From the NCBI GenBank assembly GCA_017652545.1, contig JAGCAV010000435.1, forward strand, positions 1 through 12,427: 12,427 bases of DNA, in the 5' to 3' direction. Made by a program: the position numbers and the translations under genes. This stretch comes from Lachnospiraceae bacterium. GTDB lineage: Bacteria; Bacillota_A; Clostridia; Lachnospirales; Lachnospiraceae. Of the stretch, positions 6,366-12,427 are shown in pieces. Within the stretch, counting starts at the first letter, position 1. Each line of letters starts with the position of its first letter. Below the pieces are notes generated by a model. That model was not told the origin of the DNA. It made no database searches and saw nothing but the letters and a program-made list of their open reading frames with translations.

Positions 6366-7058
6366 ATGAAAAAAGGTAAAAGATATTTGGAAACTGCCAA
6401 GGCAGTTGACCGCAGCACTCTCTATGATGTAAGCGAAGGCATCGCGCTGGCGAAGAAGACCGCCGTTGCCAAGTTTGACGAGACCATCGAGGTCCATATG
6501 CGCACAGGCTGTGACGGACGTCACGCAGATCAGCAGATCCGCGGCGCTGTTGTTCTTCCTCACGGAACCGGCAAGACTGTCCGTGTGCTGGTATTTGCAA
6601 AGGATGCCAAGGCTGATGAAGCCACCGCAGCCGGAGCTGATTATGTCGGCGGCCAGGAACTGGTTCCGAAGATCCAGAACGAAGGCTGGCTGGATTTCGA
6701 CGTTGTCGTTGCGACTCCCGACATGATGGGCGTTGTCGGCCGTCTGGGCCGTATCCTCGGACCGAAAGGCCTGATGCCCAACCCGAAGGCCGGTACGGTT
6801 ACCATGGATGTGGCGAAAGCCATTGCCGATATCAAAGCCGGTAAGATCGAGTACAGACTTGACAAGACAAACATCATCCACTGCCCGATCGGAAAAGCTT
6901 CTTTCACTGAAGAGGCACTTACCGAGAACTTCCAGACGCTGATCGACGCCATCGTGAAGGCTCGTCCCGCGGCTGTCAAGGGTCAGTTCCTCAAGAGCGT
7001 AACGCTTGCTTCCACCATGGGCCCCGGCATCAAGCTCAACCCCGTGAAGTTCAGCTAA
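6366..7058 (+). CDS. rplA: 50S ribosomal protein L1
   Basis: L1 builds the mobile stalk near the E site and in many bacteria represses its own mRNA. The 230-aa protein is full length, with [18 protein letters not shown] at the start, [20 protein letters not shown], the segment [20 protein letters not shown] typical of the family, and [13 protein letters not shown] at the end. GGGAGAGG about 10 bases upstream supports the ATG at 6366. It begins 20 bases after rplK, so the two are cotranscribed. A strong terminator follows, and rplJ/rplL do not come next as they do in many bacteria. Confidence 0.98.
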   Translation: MKKGKRYLETAKAVDRSTLYDVSEGIALAKKTAVAKFDETIEVHMRTGCDGRHADQQIRGAVVLPHGTGKTVRVLVFAKDAKADEATAAGADYVGGQELVPKIQNEGWLDFDVVVATPDMMGVVGRLGRILGPKGLMPNPKAGTVTMDVAKAIADIKAGKIEYRLDKTNIIHCPIGKASFTEEALTENFQTLIDAIVKARPAAVKGQFLKSVTLASTMGPGIKLNPVKFS

Positions 7059-7089
7059 AACGCTGCTTATCCATACGATATATCATGAG

Positions 7090-7120
7090 ATCCCCCGCAT
7101 CAGCGGGGGATTTCTTTTTT
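7090..7120 (+). terminator. Intrinsic terminator of the rplA operon
   Basis: A perfect 9-bp stem ATCCCCCGC (7090-7098) with GCGGGGGAT (7103-7111), a 4-base ATCA loop, and a T-rich tract TTTCTTTTTT (7111-7120) form a textbook rho-independent terminator 31 bases after the rplA stop. Confidence 0.95.
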
Positions 7121-7132
7121 ATGACAGCCGTA

Positions 7133-7163
7133 CCATACCTCTTCTGACTTACAAAGGGTATGG
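7133..7163 (+). repeat. Inverted repeat in front of hom, overlapping the -35 box
   Basis: CCATACC (7133-7139) and GGTATGG (7157-7163) are a perfect 7-bp inverted repeat with a 17-bp spacer. The right arm runs into the -35 box at 7161. It could be an operator for a dimeric regulator or a weak RNA hairpin from readthrough; no regulator gene is nearby. Confidence 0.45.
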
Positions 7164-7189
7164 ACGAAACCGAAAAATCCGTATATAAT
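7161..7189 (+). promoter_or_regulatory. Promoter of hom
   Basis: A perfect -10 TATAAT (7184-7189) lies 17 bp after a weak -35 TGGACG (7161-7166), between the rplA terminator and hom. The predicted start is near 7196, giving a leader of about 45 nt. I see no T-box or other riboswitch in so short a leader. Confidence 0.7.
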
Positions 7190-7239
7190 TTTCCAGGATG
7201 TAAAGAGTAAGCCCGCAAGGGAATCAAAAAGGAGCTGGC

Positions 7240-8526
7240 ATGCAGGAAAAAGTGATACAGGTAGCCCTGCTGGGGCTGGGAACCGTAGGCGGCGGCGTAT
7301 ACCGCATCATCAAATCCCAGACAGAGGAGATGAGCAATAAGCTCGGCGCGAAGATCGAGATCAAGAAGATCCTCGTCCGGAATCAGGAAAAGGCGAAGAA
7401 GCGGATCGGCAATGATCCGGCGATCACCACGGACTGGAACGAGATCATTTCAGATCCGGATATCAGCATCGTGATCGAGGTGATGGGCGGTATCGAACCC
7501 GCGAAGACATATATCTCCCAGGCACTGGCTGCCGGCAGGCATGTGGTTACCGCGAACAAGGATCTGATCGCCCAGAGCAGCGAGGAACTGACGCAGCTTG
7601 CGCAGAAGCATCATACGGATCTGAAATTTGAAGCTGCGGTCGCAGGCGGGATCCCGATCATCGGTCCGCTGCAGGGAAGCCTGACGGCAAACCATATCAC
7701 GGAGATCATGGGAATTGTCAACGGGACGACCAATTTCATTCTCTCCAGCATGACGGAGGAGGGCATGGATTTCTCCACGGCCCTGGCCATCGCGCAGGAG
7801 AAAGGGTATGCTGAGGCGGACCCCACCGCGGACGTGGACGGACTGGATGCCGGACGCAAAGTAGCGATCATGGCATCCCTGGCCTTTAATTCCAGAGTGA
7901 CCTTTGATGATGTGTTCACAGAAGGAATCCGGACTGTCTCCGCCAAGGATATCCGGTATGCCGATGAATTCGGACGGGTCATTAAGCTGGTTGGAATAGC
8001 CCGGCAGGACGCGGAGGGAATAGAAGTCCGTGTGCATCCCATGCTTATTAAAAAAACACATCCGATGGCGACCGTATCCGGTTCTTTCAATGCTGTATTT
8101 CTGCATGGGGACGCCGTGGACGATGTGATGTTTTACGGACGCGGCGCCGGAGATCTGCCGACAGGCAGCGCGATCATGGGAGATGTTTTTGAGATCACCC
8201 GGGATATCGTCAACGGCAGCGCGGGAAAGACAAGGGATCTTTGCTATAAGCATATCCCGATCAAGAAGATGGAAGACTGCGTCAGCCGGTTCTACCTGCG
8301 CATGGAAGTGGAAGACAAACCCGGCGTGCTGGCTACCCTGACCAGCGTCCTGGGCAACAATGCCGTCAGCATCCGCCAGATCGTTCAGAAGGAGCATGAG
8401 GAGGAAGGCGCGGAGATCGTTATCATCACGGATTACACCAAGGAAAGACACATTATGGACGCGCTGCTGACCTTTGAAAGGATGTCCATGGTCCGGAACA
8501 AACCCATGGTCATCAGGGTATATTAA
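7240..8526 (+). CDS. hom: Homoserine dehydrogenase with C-terminal ACT domain
   Basis: This enzyme reduces aspartate semialdehyde to homoserine with NAD(P)H, the branch point to threonine and methionine. The 428-aa protein is the usual monofunctional form. The N-terminal Rossmann fold has LLGLGTVGGG (10-19). The substrate domain has VNGTTNFI (Asn161 onward) and EADPTADVDGLD (192-203), with Lys207 as the likely catalytic lysine. The last 80 residues (FYLRMEVEDKPGVLATLTSV and on) form an ACT domain, which usually mediates feedback by threonine. AAAAAGGAG (7226-7234) is 5 bases before the ATG. It has its own promoter and no visible terminator, so gpmI may be read from it. No thrB or thrC is in the window. 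Confidence 0.97.
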   Translation: MQEKVIQVALLGLGTVGGGVYRIIKSQTEEMSNKLGAKIEIKKILVRNQEKAKKRIGNDPAITTDWNEIISDPDISIVIEVMGGIEPAKTYISQALAAGRHVVTANKDLIAQSSEELTQLAQKHHTDLKFEAAVAGGIPIIGPLQGSLTANHITEIMGIVNGTTNFILSSMTEEGMDFSTALAIAQEKGYAEADPTADVDGLDAGRKVAIMASLAFNSRVTFDDVFTEGIRTVSAKDIRYADEFGRVIKLVGIARQDAEGIEVRVHPMLIKKTHPMATVSGSFNAVFLHGDAVDDVMFYGRGAGDLPTGSAIMGDVFEITRDIVNGSAGKTRDLCYKHIPIKKMEDCVSRFYLRMEVEDKPGVLATLTSVLGNNAVSIRQIVQKEHEEEGAEIVIITDYTKERHIMDALLTFERMSMVRNKPMVIRVY

Positions 8527-8527
8527 G

Positions 8528-8596
8528 CAGGGTGGAGTTTGGAGAGTTGAGAGTGGAGCATAAACCAGGGTGGAGTTTGGAGAGTTGAGAGTGAAG
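8528..8596 (+). repeat. Two-copy direct repeat, 38-bp period, between hom and gpmI
   Basis: A 28-base unit occurs exactly at 8528-8555 and 8566-8593, and extends to 31 bases with one mismatch (8556 G, 8594 A). Each copy starts with CAGGGTGGAGTTTGGAGAG. Apart from its first base the unit has no C on this strand, so it is strongly purine-biased, with internal GGAGAGTTGAGAG iterations. The surrounding gap (8527-8659) holds no clear promoter or terminator, only the gpmI ribosome site. Confidence 0.85.
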
Positions 8597-8659
8597 TTGT
8601 GAATCCTGGGCAGACACCACTGACGGAGAGTGAAAACTGTATTACGAAGGAGATTATAT

Positions 8660-10201
8660 ATGAGCAAGAAACCGACTGTACTGATGATACTTGATGGCTT
8701 TGGACTGAATGAGAGGAAAGAGCACAATGCGATCGCCATGGCGGATACGCCGGTGATCGACAAGCTGATGAGTGAAGGCCCCTTTGTGAAGGGCTATGCC
8801 AGCGGACTTGCAGTCGGCCTTCCTGACGGGCAGATGGGAAATTCCGAAGTGGGACACCTGAATATGGGTGCCGGGCGTATTGTCTACCAGGATCTGACCC
8901 GTATCACCAAGGAGATCCATGACGGTGTTTTCTTTGAGAATGAGGCGCTCCTGGCGGCCATGAACAATGCCAGAGAGAACAACAGCAGCCTGCATATGTA
9001 CGGCCTGCTTTCTGACGGCGGCGTGCACAGCCACAACACACATGTGTACGCGCTCCTGGAGATGGCAAAGAGACAGGGCCTTGAGAAGGTCTATGTGCAC
9101 TGCTTCCTGGACGGCAGGGATACGCCTCCCGAGTCGGGTATTGAGTATGTACAGGAACTGCAGGATGAGATGGACAGGATCGGCTGCGGCCAGATTGGTG
9201 TGGTGAGCGGACGTTATTACGCGATGGACCGTGATAACCGCTGGGACCGTGTCGAGAAAGCATATGATGCCCTGACAAAGGGAATCGGTGTCACCGCCTC
9301 TTCCGGTGTTGAGGCAGTCAGACAGTCCTATGAAAAGGGCGACACCGATGAGTTTGTGCTCCCGACAGTGGTCATGCGTGACGGAAAACCCACCGCGACC
9401 ATCCAGGACGGCGATTCCATCATCTTCTTTAACTTCCGACCGGACCGTGCCAGAGAGATCACCAGGACTTTCTGCTGTGATGACTTTACCGGATTTGACC
9501 GCGGACCGCGCAAGAAAGTCACTTACGTGTGCTTCACGGATTATGATGTGACCATTCCCAACAAGCTTATTGCCTTTAAGAAGATTTCCATCACCAATAC
9601 CTTTGGCGAGTGGCTGGCGGCCAACGGGATGAAGCAGGCAAGAATCGCTGAGACCGAGAAATACGCCCATGTGACATTCTTCTTCAACGGCGGCGTGGAA
9701 GCGCCCAATGAGGGAGAGGACAGGATCCTGGTCAAATCACCGAAGGTTGCGACCTACGACCTGCAGCCTGAGATGAGCGCACCGAAGGTCTGCGACAAAT
9801 TTGTTGAGGCGATCCATTCCGGGAAATATGATGTGATCATCACGAACTTTGCCAATCCGGATATGGTCGGCCATACCGGTGTTGAGAAGGCAGCCATCGA
9901 AGCCATCACATACATCGACAAGTGCGTCGGCCGGGTCGTGGAAGCCGTTAAGGAAGTGGGCGGCCAGATGTTCATCTGTGCGGATCATGGAAACGCGGAG
10001 CAGATGATCGACTATGAGACGGGAGAACCCTGGACTGCGCATACCACCAATCCGGTTCCTTTCATCCTGGTGAATTATGATCCGGCATACACGCTGCGTG
10101 AAGGCGGCAGACTTGCCGACATCGTGCCCACTCTGATTGAAATGATGGGAATGGAAAAACCGGCGGAGATGACAGGGGAATCTCTCCTGATCAGAAAATA
10201 A
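8660..10201 (+). CDS. gpmI: 2,3-bisphosphoglycerate-independent phosphoglycerate mutase
   Basis: This enzyme interconverts 3- and 2-phosphoglycerate in glycolysis using two Mn ions and a phosphoserine intermediate. The ATG at 8660 has AAGGAG (8647-8652) 7 bases upstream and gives 513 aa, a typical length; the frame is open to a TTG-type start at 8630 but that lies before the ribosome site. Active-site residues are in the expected places: Asp12 in LDGFG, Ser62 in GQMGNSEVGHLNMG, a VHSHNTH segment, FLDGRDTPP, Asp401 and His405 in NPDMVGHTG, Asp442 and His443 in ADHGNAEQM, and His461 in WTAHTTNPVP. It is the alkaline-phosphatase-superfamily enzyme, not the small archaeal-type homologue sometimes found beside hom. 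The gene follows hom by 133 bases and ends in front of a long hairpin. Confidence 0.98.
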   Translation: MSKKPTVLMILDGFGLNERKEHNAIAMADTPVIDKLMSEGPFVKGYASGLAVGLPDGQMGNSEVGHLNMGAGRIVYQDLTRITKEIHDGVFFENEALLAAMNNARENNSSLHMYGLLSDGGVHSHNTHVYALLEMAKRQGLEKVYVHCFLDGRDTPPESGIEYVQELQDEMDRIGCGQIGVVSGRYYAMDRDNRWDRVEKAYDALTKGIGVTASSGVEAVRQSYEKGDTDEFVLPTVVMRDGKPTATIQDGDSIIFFNFRPDRAREITRTFCCDDFTGFDRGPRKKVTYVCFTDYDVTIPNKLIAFKKISITNTFGEWLAANGMKQARIAETEKYAHVTFFFNGGVEAPNEGEDRILVKSPKVATYDLQPEMSAPKVCDKFVEAIHSGKYDVIITNFANPDMVGHTGVEKAAIEAITYIDKCVGRVVEAVKEVGGQMFICADHGNAEQMIDYETGEPWTAHTTNPVPFILVNYDPAYTLREGGRLADIVPTLIEMMGMEKPAEMTGESLLIRK

Positions 10202-10204
10202 CAG

Positions 10205-10233
10205 TTCACAAATCGTTCACAGGTTTTTTCACA
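10205..10233 (+). promoter_or_regulatory. Three phased TTCACA boxes, CssR-like sites before htrA
   Basis: TTCACA occurs at 10205-10210, 10216-10221 and 10228-10233, spacings of 11 and 12 bp, so all three lie on one face of the helix. In B. subtilis the secretion-stress regulator CssR acts at repeated TTTTCACA-like octamers before htrA and htrB (known). A possible -10, TATCAT (10254-10259), lies about 20 bp after the last box, where an OmpR-type activator could replace a -35. A fourth TTCACA at 10319-10324 is out of this array. No cssRS-like genes are visible here. Confidence 0.55.
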
Positions 10234-10243
10234 AATACGACAC

Positions 10244-10297
10244 AAAAAGGGGCTATCATTGTTTTCGTCAGAAGGGAAACAGTGACAGTCCCTTTTT
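10244..10297 (+). terminator. Long hairpin after gpmI, probable terminator
   Basis: AAAAAGGG (10244-10251) pairs with CCCTTTTT (10290-10297). Inside it TCATTGTTTTC (10256-10266) pairs with GGAAACAGTGA (10275-10285) with two G-U pairs, around the 8-base loop GTCAGAAG. Counting the G-U, C-G and U-A pairs in between, the stem is about 22 bp with one mismatch (A10255, C10286). The descending arm ends in TTTTT, as for a rho-independent terminator, 43 bases after the gpmI stop. A stem this long could also act as an mRNA element; the candidate htrA -10 box lies within it. Confidence 0.65.
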
Positions 10298-10363
10298 ATG
10301 AACTGATACAGTGCATGTTTCACAGGTATACGTTCATCTCTATGTGAGAAAGGAGAATAGATT

Positions 10364-11824
10364 ATGTTCAATAAGAAAATGAGGAAAGTCGCAGCAGCAG
10401 CGCTGAGCGCGGCAGTTTTGCTTGGGAGCGGTGCAGCCGTCATCAATAATGTAACAAGCGCAGTGGCATCAGAAACGGAGGAAGAAGAAAAGAGCGTCAG
10501 TCTCTCGATTGCCGGCGCCGATACAGCTGAGGCGGATGCCGCCGAGACCGCTGTCGAAGAAACACAGACCACCGAGGAACCGACAGAAGCTCCGACCGAA
10601 GCAAAGGTTGAGTATGATCAGCTGGAGACCACCAAGACAGATGGCCATGTCGTGACGGCAGTTGATGTGTCGGAGATCGTTGCATCGGCCATGCCTGCCG
10701 TTGTCTCCATCACATCCAAATCCATGCAGGAAGTGCAGAGCTATTTCTACGGGACCCAGCAGTATGAAGCAGAGGGCAGAGGCTCAGGATTTATCATCGC
10801 GCAGAATGATGACGAGCTTATGATCGCCACCAACAACCATGTGGTAGAAGGCGCCACATCTCTGACAGTCGGCTTCAGCGTTAAGGCTGAAAACCCGGAT
10901 GATCTGCTTGCACCGGCGGTCGTGAAGGGGACCAGTGCCAAATATGACCTGGCTGTTGTAGCCGTCAAACTGGGTGATATTAAGGAAGATGTATTTAAAC
11001 AGCTGAAGATCGCGACACTGGGAAGCAGTTCCGATATGAAGATCGGTGAAGCGGCTATTCTGATCGGCAACGCGCTGGGCGAAGGCCAGACCGTTTCCAC
11101 AGGCGTTGTCAGTGCACTTGAACATGATATCACGACTGAGTCCGGAACATTCAGCGAATTCCAGATCGACTGCGGCGCCAACCTCGGCTGCAGCGGCGGC
11201 CCGATCCTGGATGGCGACGGCAAGGTTATCGGCATCTTCAATGCCAAGGCAGTCGCTGATTATGCCGAGAACATGGGCTTTGGCATTCCGGTCGATACAG
11301 CCATTCCGGTCCTGACAGATATGATCAACATGCAGACCAGGGACACCGTTGAGAATCACGGTTATCTGGGCGTGACAGTTGTTCCGGTATCTGACGAAGC
11401 GAAACAGATGTACGGTATGCCGGCAGGCGCCTATGTATATGAAGTCCTGGAAGGCTCAGGCGCGGAAGCTGCAGGCATCAAGAAGGGCGACATCATTGTC
11501 AAATTCGATAACAGAGAGATCGCTTCCTCTGACGAACTGGTCAGCACGATCGGCTTCTATGAGGCAGGTGAGACCGTCAAGGTGACGCTGATGAGCTATG
11601 ACGGGGATGATTATGTCGAGAAGGTTGTCGATGTGACCCTTCAGCCTGGTGCCGCCACAGAAGAGGAAGAACCGGCCGCACAGCCGCAGGAGAAGCAGGA
11701 AGAGAGCGAAAAGGTAGAGGACAACCGTGAGTATGGATATGATCCGTTTGACGATTTCTTCGGACAGTTCTTCTTCGGCGACGGGTTTGGTCAGGACAGA
11801 GACAGAAGCTATAACGGGTTCTGA
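10364..11824 (+). CDS. htrA: Exported HtrA/DegP-like serine protease with PDZ domain
   Basis: HtrA proteases degrade misfolded exported proteins at the cell surface. The 486-aa protein has a Sec signal (KK/RK n-region, hydrophobic residues 9-27, AVA at 33-35 as a possible cleavage site), a Thr/Glu/Ala-rich acidic linker (about 37-95), a trypsin-like domain (about 98-320) and one PDZ domain (about 332-432, GYLGVTVV, AAGIKKGDIIVKFD). The triad is His159 (ATNNHVV), Asp195 (KYDLAVV) and Ser277. Around the Ser the sequence is GANLGCSGGPI rather than the usual NPGNSGGP, so Cys276 replaces Asn; Cys270 and Cys276 are the only cysteines. After an acidic Gln/Glu linker the protein ends in a Phe/Gly/Asp-rich tail (457-486, DPFDDFFGQFFFGDGFG). 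AAAGGAG (10349-10355) is 8 bases before the ATG. Upstream boxes suggest secretion-stress control. Family certain; whether it is anchored or released is open. Confidence 0.93.
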   Translation: MFNKKMRKVAAAALSAAVLLGSGAAVINNVTSAVASETEEEEKSVSLSIAGADTAEADAAETAVEETQTTEEPTEAPTEAKVEYDQLETTKTDGHVVTAVDVSEIVASAMPAVVSITSKSMQEVQSYFYGTQQYEAEGRGSGFIIAQNDDELMIATNNHVVEGATSLTVGFSVKAENPDDLLAPAVVKGTSAKYDLAVVAVKLGDIKEDVFKQLKIATLGSSSDMKIGEAAILIGNALGEGQTVSTGVVSALEHDITTESGTFSEFQIDCGANLGCSGGPILDGDGKVIGIFNAKAVADYAENMGFGIPVDTAIPVLTDMINMQTRDTVENHGYLGVTVVPVSDEAKQMYGMPAGAYVYEVLEGSGAEAAGIKKGDIIVKFDNREIASSDELVSTIGFYEAGETVKVTLMSYDGDDYVEKVVDVTLQPGAATEEEEPAAQPQEKQEESEKVEDNREYGYDPFDDFFGQFFFGDGFGQDRDRSYNGF

Positions 11825-11860
11825 TCCCTGATCCGGATGAACCGGAATGAGGGGAGTTAC

Positions 11861-11892
11861 AGGGGCTGCCGCACATGGTGCGGCGGCCCTTT
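11861..11892 (+). terminator. Intrinsic terminator of htrA
   Basis: GCCGCAC (11868-11874) pairs with GTGCGGC (11878-11884) around ATG, and the stem continues outward with AGGGGCT against GGCCCTT including G-U pairs, for 13-14 bp in total. Only a short TTT follows, so it is strong in the stem and weak in the U-tract. It lies 37 bases after the htrA stop. Confidence 0.75.
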
Positions 11893-11970
11893 ATCGTTCA
11901 GGAAATTCGAAGAGTCTTCTGTACGATAAACACTCCGCTTGCAGACTTTGTTCCAAATACGGGAAAAGTG

Positions 11971-11979
11971 TGATATAAA
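11971..11979 (+). promoter_or_regulatory. Extended -10 promoter before the last gene
   Basis: TGATATAAA contains TATAAA (11974-11979) with TG one base upstream, an extended -10 box. The best -35 candidate, TTCCAA (11951-11956) at 17 bp, is poor. It sits between the htrA terminator and the start at 12019. Nothing else is seen in 11893-12018. Confidence 0.5.
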
Positions 11980-12018
11980 CAGATATATGAAGCTGACAGG
12001 ATGGGGGATGACCAAACG

Positions 12019-12427
12019 ATGATCAATAAAAAGACAGTCTTTGGAATGATCACCGCAGCGCTGAGCCTGATCTGCTTTTCCATGACAGCAGCTGCCTGGA
12101 ACAATCCGGACGTGGAGAGCAGGGGATCCGGATATTATTCCATAGAAGTTCAGGATGATCCGGAACTGTCCGTGATCTATGAAAATGCCGGGGAGCCGGA
12201 TGTCATCTCGGGATTTGCTCAGAAAAAACGGAGACTGGAGACGGAAGAATCCGAATACATCCAGAAAAATACCGATACCATTTTTGTTTCCTGCCGGGAG
12301 TTCGATACAGGCAGTCACAGGGTATTTCTGACCCATGTGCTGGTGGCTGATCCGCAGACACAGGTGAAGGCCGGCCTTTCCCACGATGTGTTTGGCGGAG
12401 AGCGCGAGAAAACGTCGGACTTTGCGA
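12019..12427 (+). CDS. Secreted phosphodiester glycosidase (NAGPA-like) family protein, N-terminal part (3' end outside window)
   Basis: The frame is open to the window edge (136 codons). Translation starts MINKKTVFGMITAALSLICF, a signal peptide with Lys-rich start and hydrophobic core, probably cleaved near the TAAA/W site about residue 26. The mature part ends at the edge with HRVFLTHVLVADPQTQVKAG and then a GGEREKTSDFA motif, which resembles the entry to the phosphodiester glycosidase domain (exopolysaccharide biosynthesis proteins and the mammalian uncovering enzyme), where the strand VADVKV and the REKTSDIA segment precede a conserved NGDYY. That catalytic part is outside the window, so the assignment is by pattern only. 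The ATG at 12019 was chosen because GGGGGA (12003-12008) lies 10 bases upstream; an in-frame ATG at 12001 has no spaced ribosome site. Confidence 0.7.
   Translation, partial: MINKKTVFGMITAALSLICFSMTAAAWNNPDVESRGSGYYSIEVQDDPELSVIYENAGEPDVISGFAQKKRRLETEESEYIQKNTDTIFVSCREFDTGSHRVFLTHVLVADPQTQVKAGLSHDVFGGEREKTSDFA

Noticed and set aside
7190..7239. T-box or riboswitch in front of hom
   Set aside because: The leader is only about 45 nt, and no T-box core or terminator/antiterminator pair is visible.
8528..8596. CRISPR-like repeat
   Set aside because: There are only two copies, separated by 10 bases, with no spacers of typical length, no palindrome in the unit and no cas genes.
7450..8763. Minus-strand open frame of 437 codons over hom, and similar long minus frames at 612-1481, 3785-4432, 6099-6881 and 8654-9670
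   Set aside because: They lie opposite well-recognised genes, show no recognisable domain or ribosome site, and are explained by codon bias in GC-rich coding DNA.
1..12427. Defence island, prophage or other novel mobile system
   Set aside because: Every long gene belongs to a known housekeeping or envelope family; no transposase, integrase, toxin or attachment repeat is visible.

Overview
The window looks like chromosomal core-genome DNA from a moderately GC-rich Firmicute, most likely a clostridial (Lachnospiraceae-type) organism. The evidence is strong AGGAGG-type ribosome binding sites, a 49-codon L33 with a TTG start, a B. subtilis-like OhrR, a nusG-rplK-rplA arrangement, and a C-terminal HRPDC/CxxC module on an exported metallo-beta-lactamase protein. 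The taxon is inferred from sequence style only. All supported genes lie on the + strand.

Layout. (1) 1-1316: the 3' half of mutS (clamp and ATPase domains). (2) 1364-4711: a redox-responsive block, in which a near-consensus promoter overlapped by an OhrR-type operator drives ohrR, then trxA, an exported ComEC-like metallo-beta-lactamase protein, and proA. Short gaps suggest one transcript. (3) 4730-7120: a transcription/translation operon of rpmG, secE, nusG, rplK and rplA. It has its own extended -10 promoter, a structured leader, an L1-type autoregulatory leader before rplK, and a clear intrinsic terminator after rplA, so rplJ/rplL/rpoBC are not attached. (4) 7161-10297: hom (homoserine dehydrogenase) and gpmI (cofactor-independent phosphoglycerate mutase), separated by a 38-bp-period tandem repeat and closed by a long hairpin. 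(5) 10205-11891: an exported HtrA/DegP-like serine protease with PDZ domain, preceded by three helically phased TTCACA boxes resembling CssR sites and followed by a terminator. (6) 11971-12427: the 5' end of a secreted phosphodiester glycosidase (NAGPA)-like gene, cut by the window edge.

The genes are housekeeping: mismatch repair, thiol/peroxide response, proline and threonine/methionine biosynthesis, ribosome and transcription, glycolysis, and envelope protein quality control. I do not see a defence system, mobile element, CRISPR array, tRNA or rRNA. The points most worth a second look are regulatory (an OhrR box controlling a thioredoxin operon with no ohr gene; CssR-like boxes and a terminator/-10 overlap before htrA; the L1 leader) and two oddities of the HtrA protein (a Cys replacing Asn next to the catalytic Ser, and a Phe/Gly/Asp-rich C-terminal tail). 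No intergenic stretch exceeds 300 bases.
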